In this document: in pieces, positions 54,701 to 64,000 of the stretch
How the letters are laid out: the number at the start of each line of letters is the position of its first letter
Numbering within the stretch: the first letter of the stretch is position 1
Assembly: GCA_030848705.1 (NCBI GenBank)
Contig: CM061245.1
Coordinates: 40,738,711 to 40,802,710 of the forward strand
Reading direction: 5' to 3'
Length of the DNA: 64,000 nt
Source of the DNA: Heracleum sosnowskyi
Lineage: Eukaryota; Streptophyta; Magnoliopsida; Apiales; Apiaceae
Notes under the pieces: model-generated
What the model was told of the DNA's origin: nothing
Databases searched by the model: none
The model's input: only the letters and a program-made list of their open reading frames with translations
Translations under genes and position numbers: made by a program

Positions 54701-55887
54701 CCAGATACGACTACTTTGTGGAGTTGTATACTTGGAGAAAAAGGGAAAGGAACTTTATGTTTCAGTATTATGGATTTACTCGAACTTGGAGAAATGTAAG
54801 GGACTGAGTAGCGCCGGTCCCCTAAGGGAATTACAATATGGCCGACGGACTATTGCAACGGGTCTGTTCTTCCCTTAGATGATTAGCAGTGCCCGACCGT
54901 AGGATAAGAGGAGAGTAACAGACTGACGGACTATTGCAACGGGTCTGTTCTTCCTACCTACAACCGATTGGCGGGGGGGGGGGGGGGGGGGTAAGTCGGT
55001 GTGAGACTGATTATCTTCCCTTCTACGTAGAAAAAGTTCAGGGGGATACAGCTTGCGACTGATCATCGTAAGGGTATCCTTGGCGCCCAGGATCTCCATC
55101 TATAGTTCATCATCCATGAAAGAGCATGTGTCATGCAAGTTTTCAGAAAAGAAAAGTTTATTCCAGTCATTCAGTTCTATGCAAGTTTTCAGCAAGAGAA
55201 AGGTTACTCAAGAGTAATCCAGTATATTCCAGTATATGAGTTTATAAGAAAGAGTATGAAATTACGAAAAGTATATGATTTTATCTACAGGATATACGTG
55301 ATCAGATGAGTTTAGAAAATGAATTGGAAATAAATTTACATTGTTTTATTTCCAGAGTATATATGAAGTAAATGTTTCCTATGAAAGTTGATACTTGATT
55401 ATATATATATTGTTTATCAGTTCAGCAGTATTTTGGTGGGCCTTGTTGCTCACCCTTGCTTGTTTTTATATATATCACCACAACAGATAAACCAGATGTT
55501 TCGCACCACCAGCCGCAAGAGGGTTTTGGAACCCAGAGGACTCTCCCCTGATACTACAGCCGCCATAGCTGAGGTAGAGCCTACTAGTGATATAGACTGG
55601 TAGTTCAGATTCAGCTTTTAATTATATGTATGACATAACGTAAGAAGTGGCAGCAAACTTAAACTTGTAAATTATATTAGGGCTTGTAATCACTTATGAT
55701 ATGTTTATGGACCCTGTTAGCAGTACTTATTTCAAGTTCATCTCTGGGACTATAACTTGTGTGTGTGTGTGAGATAGATGGTGGGGTATGGCATGTTGTT
55801 TATTTGTATTGATTCAAGTCATAGCATGATGTATGGAATGATGACCGTAACAACCAGATTCCTGACCCCGGATCTGGGGCTGTTACA
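51738..55887. mobile_element. solo LTR, probably Del/Tekay-type Ty3/gypsy
   Basis: The ends are TGTAAGACCCCAGAT...ATCTGGGGCTGTTACA, TG/CA with an extended inverted match. A perfect 5-bp duplication AATTC flanks it (51733-51737 and 55888-55892). Its length of 4150 bp, lack of any pol ORF and TGTAA-CCCC ends fit the very long LTRs of Tekay chromoviruses. A block near 55436-55460 (GGGCCTTGTTGCTCACCC) is also typical of them as far as I recall. Internal ORFs (for example 53352-53831 minus) are not convincing genes. The alternative is a non-autonomous LARD-like element. Confidence 0.65.
54846..54991. repeat. short duplication and G19 homopolymer in the solo LTR
   Basis: GACTATTGCAACGGGTCTGT occurs at about 54847 and again at 54924. 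A run of 19 G covers 54973-54991. The G-run is a possible quadruplex or a sequencing artefact. Confidence 0.7.
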
Positions 55888-55892
55888 AATTC

Positions 55893-57240
55893 TCTTAATT
55901 TTATCTCACAACTTGATCACTAATCCAAAATTTAAATCTATAAATTTTATTTATTTCAAGCATAATATTTTTTTAAATAAATTTAAATTATGTGATAATA
56001 TACATCTAATTAAAATTATTACACAATATATATATATATATATAAAATATTAAATTGATCCCCACTAATCATTCTAATAATATCTAATTATTTGATTTAA
56101 CCCATAATTAATACATCCACGGATTACTCTAATTATGATTGTTCACGATTTACCAACCTGATCAAACTGAACCAACTCTCGCTATCTTTTCGGCCGACCA
56201 AGCCAAGCCTACCCAACCAATTTAAATAGGTTGGGTATGAGTATAGGTTGGTATGAGTTTTATATTTTTTCGGCCGACCCTACCCAACCCGATTTAAGTT
56301 ACAAATTTTGTTCAATAATATTTATACACACATGTGCACACATATATATAATTTAAGCCAATTAAACCGACCCAACCTGACCCAAATCGATGTACGATTA
56401 AGAGTTGGGTCACGAATTAATATTATGTGTGGTGGGATGAAATTTTTTCAAACCGATTTAATTGGGCCGGATTGCAAAAATGCTTTCAACTCGGTAAATA
56501 CAACCCATAAACACCCCTTACTCTAATTCACACTTTTTATGATACTAATTCTAAATATATTCTAAATTATATTATATTTGTGTATCAATACCTAAATAAC
56601 CTATATAAAGTATAAATCATTTAAAAATTTACGGTATAAATAATATATAACTCAAAAATACAAGTGAAATAAAAATTTATAAATATAACTGAATACATAA
56701 TTATATATAGAATAACGAAAATTTGAAAAATGGAGCTATATAAATAATATGAACTAACATTTAACTTACTGGAAATCTAAAATTAAAAAAATTGAATAAA
56801 CATGTTTTTATAAATAATATAAAACAACATGTTATTTGCTCAAAAATTAAAAAAAATACATATATGATGAGAGTGTAGTTTATCTAATAATATTTTAATA
56901 ATAAACTCAAACTCAATATTACGCACTTGGGCATTAGATGAAATTATATGAGAAGGTTTGGAATACGATTATCAATGTTCACACAAATCTAATCTACTTT
57001 AGCTTAAATAATAAATGGTTGGCATTTCTGTAATTTTTAAAAATGTAAGAGTAAAATAATAAATTTATAGCCATTTTCTTACTTTTTTTGTCCTTGGTCG
57101 GCTTTTAATATATACAAAGTAGATAAAATATAATTATACATTAAGATTTTGAAACTAAAAAATCAAGTTATATATAAATAATATAACCCAACATTTTACT
57201 TAAACAAAAAAAGGATAAAAAGAGGTGATGTGGCTTATCT
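55893..57240 (-). other. inner Helitron DNA, no gene seen
   Basis: AT-rich sequence with TA and TACA microsatellites and a CCGACCCAACC-type low-complexity block (56190-56400). Two related blocks (about 56760-56880 and 57130-57255, sharing ATATAA[AC][AC]CAACAT and GTTTATCTAATAA-like words) suggest a partial internal duplication. Confidence 0.4.
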
Positions 57241-57261
57241 AATAAGATGTTTAAGTTAAAC

Positions 57262-57335
57262 CAAAAAGTTTAGCACAATTGTTATAACATGAGTTTTCCA
57301 AGAGGTGGTCAGAGGTTCGATTCTTAAGAGCAACA
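57262..57335 (+). repeat. tRNA-like (SINE-type) fragment with Pol III boxes
   Basis: A possible A box (TTAGCACAATTGT, about 57269-57281) is followed after 31 bases by a B box (GGTTCGATTCT, 57314-57324, one mismatch to GGTTCGANTCC). The fold of a true tRNA is not evident, so a tRNA-derived SINE head or decayed tRNA is more likely. Confidence 0.3.
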
Positions 57336-57474
57336 AAAATCTTTTATTTTTACATAAATGATAGACGGCCTTTAATATATATAAGTAGATAAATAAAATG
57401 TAATGATATTGAATCAAAATTTAAAATAATTTCTTAAAGTCTCACGGTATGTAATGATGAAATTTGATTAATTT

Positions 57475-57773
57475 GCAGACACAACTATTCATCTTCCCAA
57501 TGTAACCGGTAGTATCTTGGTTAAGGTTATTGAATATTGTAAGAAACACGTTGAGTCTCCGAAGGATGAGTATGAACTTAAGAGCTTTGATGCGGAGTTT
57601 GCTAAGGTTGAACTGGATGTTCTGTATGACCTTATTCCCGCAGCAAATTATCTCAACATCAAGAGCCTTCTCGACTTGACTTTTCAGACAGTTGCGGATA
57701 TGATCAAGTGAGGACGCCTGAGGAGATCAGGAAGAAGTTTAACATCAAGAATGACTTCACCCCCGAGGAAGAG
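57475..57773 (+). pseudogene. SKP1-like pseudogene, 5' part missing, 3' end cut by Athila LTR
   Basis: Similarity to the 7190-7648 gene begins at TGCAGACACA (its position 7306) and covers IHLPNVTGSIL, KVIEYCKKHVESPK, LKSFDAEFAKVE, ANYLNIKSLLDL and VADMIK. There a one-base loss gives TGA at 57709-57711. The correct frame continues as TPEEIRKKFNIKNDFTPEEE to 57773, where the LTR starts. The core promoter, leader and first 40 codons of the intact copy are deleted. The preceding ATTTGCAG resembles a 3' splice site, so an exon 2 with a lost exon 1 is possible, but the upstream homology at 57390-57445 favours deletion. Confidence 0.8.
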
Positions 57774-59343
57774 TGATAAGTGGATTTTATATCCACTTGG
57801 AATGCTTAGAAACCGGCTTAAATTGGTGGAATTGACCTCAAGTATGTGGTAAGTATGATATGTTCTAGTGTTTTAATGCAGGTGAACTAGTTGGGAGTAC
57901 CAAGCATGATTTCAGGTCTAAATGGTGGGTTCTAAGTCCTAAGATTGGAGTTGAAGATAGCAAGGAAAATGGAAGACCCTTGGAAGCATTTGGAGGACCT
58001 TGCAAAACTCTTGGAAGCACTTGGGGCACCTTGGAGGAACTTAGGAATCCGTTTGGAGGCTGTTTGGAGTCCATGGGCAGGACCCTAGGGCGCGGGCGCG
58101 GACCAAACGCGCGGGCGCGCGCGCGAGGCAGAAACGGAGCGCGCGGGGGCGCAGCTAGCGTGCGGGGGCGCGCGCGGGGAGGATTCAGGACATGCGAGCG
58201 CGCGCCTAGGGCGCGGCCGCCTGGCAAAATTCTTGGAAATTTTCCTGATTTCGATTTTTAATTGGAAATATGGAAATATCTTGCTGAAAAAGTCTCCTGG
58301 AGTTTATATAAACACAACCCTTCACCAATCATCACCACCTATTCCCAGCAACACATAGAGAGAGAGCCGAGACACGGAGATTCAAGTTTGACGAAGGATT
58401 CCTACGCACGTGACAAGCAACGGAGTTCTAGATCTACTTTTCTTTTGTATTTTTCTTGGCGATACTCTTGGATGCTTTTGGGATTTGTTTTCTCAACTCT
58501 ATTACTTTAGTATCCATATTATTCGAATCTTGTTCATTATCATGTTTTCATCAAATCCCATGGTGACGAGCGGTTCGATTATGAACTAATCGTTATCGTG
58601 GGATTCTAACGGATTTATTTATGCAGTTTAGTATCTTGATGCTTTAAAGATATGTGTGTGATGTAAATTAATTGATATCCTCGTATGGTTAAGCTTAATT
58701 GATAGATGCGTCGCGAACATCTAATTTGTTAATCTCTTGTGAAGCGAGAGTGGATCTTGAGATTTAGAACTTGCCATGCTAGCATAGGTTCATATTTGTT
58801 TATCAATATGATTCGTAGTATAAGATGAAAATACTTATATTGCCCTGTGTGATCTTTATGGATAACTAGTTCCTCAACCGTTATGTTTTCAAATTCTATA
58901 GACATATAGGGTCTAAACATAATTGGTGTCTATTCATCTTCTATCTCTTTTGTTGATGTATGGGTAGTTTGATATACGTATGCCGACAGGTAGCATGTAT
59001 TTGATTCGTGTTATCCGATCAGATATCATTACAATTGCATATAGTGATTAAAGGTGTCAGATCTAAGCAAAGTATTTAATGAAGTTAGGATCCCATGTTT
59101 TCTCTGCATAAGTAATTCGATTCCAATTCTTGTTAGTGAATTAATTCTTAGTTTATTAAATTGCTTCATAGTTAAATTAGTTAATCAAAACACAAACTTG
59201 TTAATTGTCTTAGCATTGAACAATAGCCATACATTGTTGCATAGGTGCTAAACTATTATAACAAAGCAGTCTCTGTGGGAACGAACTCTACTTATTTTTA
59301 TATTACTTGTGACCGCGTATACTTGCGTGATATTGTGTGAACA
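57774..59343 (+). repeat. 5' LTR of Athila-type element
   Basis: It starts TGATAAGTGGATTTTATATC after the pseudogene sequence and ends GTGTGAACA, 1570 bp. The start and the PBS spacing (6 bases) fit Athila/Calypso elements. It holds a very GC-rich block at 58082-58225. Confidence 0.8.
58082..58225. repeat. GC-rich, GCGCGC-repeat island in Athila LTR
   Basis: About 145 bases of near-continuous GCG/CGC with long CG alternations. It is in sharp contrast to the AT-rich surroundings. ORFs on either strand (Arg/Ala/Gly/Pro-rich) are compositional and not genes. Confidence 0.85.
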
Positions 59344-59349
59344 AGTTTT

Positions 59350-59366
59350 TGGCGCCGCTGCCGGGG
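59350..59366 (+). other. primer binding site, tRNA-Asp type
   Basis: TGGCGCCGCTGCCGGGG lies six bases after the LTR end. It is the Athila-lineage PBS that pairs with the 3' end of tRNA-Asp, with one internal difference from the usual TGGCGCCGTTGCCGGGG. Confidence 0.85.
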
Positions 59367-59473
59367 ACTCGGTGTTATTTATATAGTTTATGTGCTTGTC
59401 ATCAGTGGTCGTTAGAGTTCACTGACTTGGATTGTAGTTGTTTGTTCTGTGTGTTTCAGGTACTTGAACGTGT

Positions 59474-60091
59474 ATGCGAACACGTTCTCAGACTCGTAAA
59501 TTGGAAGAAGAAAGATTAAAGTTAGTAAAGATGGGAGACGTACCAGAAGGAGTAGCACCTGCAGCTAAGGCTTTGAAGGACTATTCTCAGCCAAAGATCA
59601 ATGATATTCAGTCGAGCATTGTCAGACCTGCCATTGCAGCCAATACCTTTGAAATCAAGCCTAACACGATTCAGATGGTACAAAATTCAGTTCAGTTTGG
59701 GGGTGCTGCTACGGAGGATCCTAACATGCACATTCGGAGCTTCATGGAGATTTGCGATACTTTCAAGTTCAACGGTGTGTCGGATGATGCTATCAAGTTG
59801 AGGCTATTTCCATTCTCTCTGAGGGACAAGGCTAAGAGCTGGCTACACTCTTTACCAGCCGGTTCTATTACTACTTGGGAGGATCTTGCTCAGAAGTTTC
59901 TCACTAAATTCTTCCCCATGGCGAAGACTGCAGCAATCAGGAATGCTATTACTCAGTTTGCACAGCAGTCTAGAGAATCTTTGTGTGAAGCTTGGGAGAG
60001 ATACAAGGAGATGCTTAGGAGATGTCCACATCATGGATTGCCCGACTGGATGGTGATTAATTGTTTTTATAATGGTCTGGGAGCACAATAA
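59474..60091 (+). pseudogene. gag: Gag N-terminal part (Athila-type), in-frame stop
   Basis: ATG at 59474 (MRTRSQTRKLEEERLKLVKMGD) leads into the Athila Gag core: RPAIAANTFEIKPNTIQMVQ, DPNMHIRSFMEICDTFKFNG, FPFSLRDKAKSWLHSL, WEDLAQKFLTKFFP and WERYKEMLRRCPHHGLP. A TAA at 60089-60091, where relatives continue with RPMLDAASGG, interrupts it. The same frame resumes immediately, so this is a single nonsense change or a readthrough position. Capsid protein of the element. Confidence 0.85.
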
Positions 60092-63000
60092 AGACCAATG
60101 TTAGATGCAGCATCAGGTGGAGCTCTATGGGCTAAGAGCTACGAGGAAGCTTATGAGTTAATTGAGATGATGGCTGCGAATGAATATCAGAATCCTACTC
60201 AGAGATTATCACAAGGCAAAGTAGCAGGAGTTCTTGAAGTTGATGCAGCTACAGCTATAGCAGCCCAGTTGAAGGCTTTGACAATGAAGGTGGATTCTTT
60301 GACGAATTATGGAGTTCAGCAGGTGGCTAGTGTTTGTGAGCTTTGTGCGGGTGCACATGAGACGAATAATTGTGCCATATCTAGTGAGTCGGCGCAGTTT
60401 GTGAGCAACTTTCAGAGACCATCACAGCCAGTTCCAGCCACCTATCATCCCAATAGCCGGAATCATCCTAATTTCAGCTGGAGCGACAATCAACAATCTC
60501 AGCAGCCTTATCAGCCATTCCAAGGTCAGCAATTTGGAGCAAAGCCTTACAATCCTCAGAATTTTCAGCAGCAGCAAGGGCAGAATTTTCAGCCACAGTA
60601 TGCTCCTAGGCAACAATTTCAGCCACCAGGATTTCCGCAACAACCTCATGCTAGTGCGGGGCAGTCTTCGAATGAAAAATCTGAATTGGATGAGTTGAGA
60701 ATGATAGTTAAAAGCCAGGCGGCATCGCTCAAGACTTTGGAGAATCAGATGGGGCAGTTGGCAAGTGCCTTACTCAGCAGAGCTCAGGGAACTCTTCCTA
60801 GCGATACGGAGCCTAATCCAGGAAAGACAGTTGTCCAAGAACATGTGAAAGCAGTTACCTTGAGATCGGGAAAGGTCACGGGCAATCAAAAATCAGCAGT
60901 TGAAGAAGATGAAGAAATTCAAAATCAGCAAGTTGAAAAATCTGCAGTGCCAGAAATTGAAAAATCCAACTTGGTGGCTGATCAGATGGTTAGTGAAGTA
61001 GAAAAGAGCGAGAAGAAAGTTGACAAGGCCTCTCCAGAACCGTCTATAAAGAGCAATCAGATCTATCCTCCACCGCCATTCCCTAAACGTCTTCAGAAGC
61101 AGAAGTTGGATAGACAGTTTGCCAAGTTTCTGGAGGTGTTCAAGAAGTTGCAGATCAATATACCTTTTGCTGAAGCTCTTGAGCAAATGCCAAGTTATGC
61201 CAAGTTCATGAAGGGTATTCTCTCACGGAAGTTGAAGCTTGAAGATTTGGAAACCGTTGCTCTAACGGAAGAGTGTAGTGCTATTCTGCAGCAAAAGTTG
61301 CCTCCGAAACTGAAAGATCCAGGGAGTTTCACCATACCTTGCACTATCGGTAACTTATCTTTAGATAAGTGTTTGTGTGATTTGGGAGCGAGTATTAATC
61401 TCATGCCGTTGTCTGTCTTCTTGCAACTTGGGCTACCGGAGCCTAAGCCTACTACCATGTCTCTACAGTTGGCAGATAGATCTATCACATATCCTAGGGG
61501 TATTGTGGAGGATGTCCTGGTAAGGGTTGATAAGCTTATCTTCCCTGCAGATTTTGTCATTCTGGACTATGAGGAAGACAAGAAGATTCCTATTATCTTG
61601 GGAAGGCCGTTTCTCGCTACAGGTCGTACTTTGATAGATGTGCTAAAGGGGGAGCTCACAATGAGGGTGCATGACCAGAATGTTACCTTCAACGTCTTCA
61701 ATGCAATGAAATTTCCTACAGAGGAGGAGGAATGTTTTTCTATGGATCTGGTGGAATATGCAGTAAGCAAGGGGTTTGACCAACTGATCAAGTCAGACAC
61801 CTTGGAGAAAGCACTGATGGGAGAATCTGAATTTGAAGATGAAGAATTAGAAGAGCAACTACAGTTTTTGAATGCATCTCCGTGGAAGAGAAGGATCGAC
61901 ATGCCATTCGATTCTCTTGGATTGGCAGAACTAAAGAATTCGGAGAAGCGTCTAAAACCATCCATTGAAGAGGCTCCCACTCTTGAGCTCAAACCACTAC
62001 CAGAGCACTTGAGGTATGCTTTTCTAGGTAATGCATCTACTTTACCTGTTATTATTGCATCTAACTTGACAGGTAGTGAAGAAGCAAAGTTGTTACGGGT
62101 TCTGAGAGAGTTTAAATCAGCAATAGGATGGACCATAGCGGATTTGAAAGGGATCAGCCCTTCTTATTGTATGCACAAAATTCCGCTAGAACCAGGGTGC
62201 AAACCAACGGTGGACCCTCAGAGACGTCTCAACCCTATCATGAAGGAGGTAGTAAAGAAAGAAATTCTCAAGTGGTTAGATGCTGGGATCATCTACCCTA
62301 TTTCAGATAGTGCATGGGTGAGTCCAGTTCAATGTGTTCCTAAGAAAGGAGGAATGACAGTGGTTGCTAATGAAAATAACGAGCTTATCCCAACTCGTAC
62401 AGTTACTGGATGGAGGATTTGCATGGATTACCGGAAGCTAAACAAGGCTACAAGGAAGGATCACTTCCCTCTTCCATTCATTGATCAGATGTTGGACAGG
62501 TTGGCTGGGCATGAGTTCTATTGCTTGCTAGATGGTTATTCAGGGTACCATAAGATAGGGATTACTCCAGAAGATCAAGAAAAGACCACTTTCACATGTC
62601 CTTTTGGCACTTTCGCGTTCCGTCGCGTTCCTTTCGGACTCTGTGGAGCACCTGCTACTTTTAAGAGGTGCATGATGGCCATTTTCTCGGAGATGATTGG
62701 CATAAATGTGGAAGTGTTCATGGATGACTTCTCAGTCTTTGGAATGTCATATGATGAGTGCCTAAGTAATTTAGGCATGGTGCTGAAAAGATGTGTTGAG
62801 ACTAATCTAGTGCTCAACTGGGAAAAATGTCACTTCATGGTGAAAGAAGGAATCATTCTTGGGCATAAGGTATCTAGCAAGGGGCTTGAAGTGGACAAGG
62901 CCAAGGTGGAGACAATTGAAAATCTTCCTCCACCAGTCTCAGTTAAAGGAATTCGTAGTTTTCTTGGTCATGCGGGTTTCTATAGGCGGTTCATTCAAGA

Positions 63001-64000
63001 TTTCTCCAAAATTTCTAAACCCTTGTGTAATTTGTTGGAGAAGGATATTCCTTTCAAGTTCGATGAAGATTGCTTAGCGGCTTTCGAGCTTTTGAAGAAG
63101 AAGTTGACATCAGCACCTGTAATGATTGCACCAGATTGGAGTAAGCCGTTTGAGTTGATGTGTGATGCTAGTGACTATGCAGTGGGAGCTGTTCTTGGTC
63201 AAAGAAATAACAATGTGTTTCATGCGATCTACTATGCTAGCAAAACACTCAATGATGCACAACTGAATTACACTACTACAGAGAAGGAGCTTTTGGCAAT
63301 TGTGTACAGTTTCGAGAAATTCAGGTCTTATTTGCTTAGAACTAAGGTAGTAGTGTTTACTGATCATGCCGCAATTTGTTATCTGATTGCAAAGAAAGAT
63401 TCGAAGCCGCGGTTGATTCGTTGGGTTCTTTTGCTTCAAGAATTCGATTTGGAAATTAAGGACATAAAGGGTACCGAAAACCAGGTGGCGGATCACTTGT
63501 CTCGGTTGGAGGACCACGGTAAGAATGCAGGTGATAAAACTCTAATCAACGAATTCTTTCCTGATGAGCAACTTTTTGGGGTGCAAGATGAAGAACCATG
63601 GTTTGCAGATATTGTGAACTATCTTGTGAGTAACGTCATCCCTTCGGAATTCTCTTATGCTCAAAGGAAGAAGTTTTTGCAAGATGTGAAGTGGTACCGT
63701 TGGGACGAACCTTTCTTGTTCAGACAGGGAGCGGACCAGGTGATACGAAGATGCATTCCGTATAGCGAAACTGAAGGTGTGTTGCGTGATTACCACTCCA
63801 CCACTTATGGAGGTCATTACGGTGGAGAGAAGACAGCTACTCGAGTACTTCAGGCAGGTTTTTATTGGCCAACTCTGTTTAAAGATGCCCACCAGTTTGT
63901 GTTGAGGTGTGATCGATGCCAAAGGGTTGGTAATATCTCTAGGAGGAACGAGATGCCTCTTAATATGATGCTTGAAGTGGAGATTTTTGATGTGTGGGGT
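60092..64000 (+). CDS. pol: Gag C-part, protease, reverse transcriptase, RNase H, integrase start (Athila-type)
   Basis: I read the frame as open from 60092 through at least 62.7 kb codon by codon, and by motif to the window end. In order: rest of Gag with CELCAGAHETNNC zinc knuckle (about 60340) and a Gln-rich tract (60480-60650); protease with CDLGASINLMP (about 61377); reverse transcriptase with WRICMDYRKLNKATRKD, CLLDGYSGYHKI and the active site VFMDDFSVFG (FMDD variant, about 62718); RNase H with CDASDYAVGAVLG, TEKELLAIVY and FTDHAA; integrase zinc domain with HYGG and CDRCQRVGN (63810-63930); ending at the window edge before the integrase catalytic core. Gypsy order (RT-RH before IN) is clear. 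Confidence 0.88.

Larger units (their letters stand above)
51185..57389 (-). mobile_element. Helitron, minus strand, split by a solo LTR
   Basis: The minus-strand 3' end is a hairpin (GTGC-CTC-GCAC) plus CTAG at 51188-51185, adjoining A on the plus strand at 51184. The 5' end TCTACTTATATATATTAAAG lies at 57389 downwards, next to T 57390. The SKP1 upstream homology is interrupted exactly at these two points, which gives an independent empty-site argument. A second, internal 5'-like end is at about 57096-57123. Without the 4.15-kb solo LTR and its duplication the Helitron is about 2.05 kb and has no coding sequence. Confidence 0.6.
57774..64000 (+). mobile_element. Athila-type Ty3/gypsy element, 5' 6.2 kb (runs off the window)
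   Basis: A 5' LTR, a PBS of tRNA-Asp type and an Athila-like gag-pol follow in order. It inserted in the tail of the SKP1 pseudogene; AAGAG (57769-57773) should recur at its far end outside the window. One stop in gag is the only lesion seen, so the copy is young or well kept. Confidence 0.88.

Noticed and set aside
57455..57478. 3' splice site before the SKP1 pseudogene, implying a two-exon gene
   Set aside because: The upstream sequence matches the promoter region of the intact single-exon gene and the TGCAGACA word is also present in its exon, so a deletion explains it better.
57865..58261. Arg/Ala/Pro-rich ORFs on both strands
   Set aside because: They arise from the GC-rich repeat in the Athila LTR and have no domain or consistent start context.

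Overview
The window is a transposon-dense, AT-rich stretch of plant nuclear DNA, most likely from a eudicot. The evidence is plant-type SKP1 coding sequence, Sirevirus, Athila and Tekay-like LTR elements, a PIF/Harbinger element with plant-type ORF1 and transposase, Helitrons and a LINE remnant. The sequence alone does not fix the genus. The only host gene that looks intact is a single-exon SKP1-like gene (7190-7648). A decayed second SKP1 copy lies at 57475-57773.

Layout. 1-5482: 3' part of a Copia/Sirevirus-like element (family A) with a broken post-pol ORF, polypurine tract and 3' LTR. 5483-6713: Helitron-like debris. 6714-8052: SKP1 gene. 8053-27090: a CACTA-like element with perfect 35-bp inverted ends and a possible captured host exon. 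A complete Sirevirus, element 1 (9864-24444, target duplication ATAAG), sits inside it. 27768-33065: a PIF/Harbinger element with a two-exon Myb/SANT-like ORF1, a dead DDE transposase on the minus strand, and an unrelated intact membrane-protein ORF inside the ORF1 intron. 33610-34063: LINE RNase H remnant. 34261-47441: Sirevirus element 2, same family as element 1 (target duplication ATAGT). 47711-50031: Helitrons. 50170-51184: LINE-like tail, then DNA matching the SKP1 upstream region. 51185-57389: a further Helitron split by a 4.15-kb solo LTR (target duplication AATTC). 57475-57773: SKP1 pseudogene, cut by an Athila-type Ty3/gypsy element (57774 to the window end).

How the parts relate. 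Both Sireviruses have the order LTR, PBS, gag, PR-INT-RT-RH, a small acidic ORF, post-pol ORF3a, ORF3b, PPT, LTR. Element 2 lacks exactly 1281 bp that element 1 has between the gag zinc knuckle and the protease. The extra segment starts with GT, ends with TTTTGCAG and is a multiple of three, so element 2 looks like a copy of a spliced (exitron-like) RNA. The hexamer CTGTCA/TGACAG is strongly over-represented through this family, in the LTRs, an inter-ORF block, the gag extension and coding repeats of ORF3b. These are the two observations most worth following up. All counts and alignments were made by eye.
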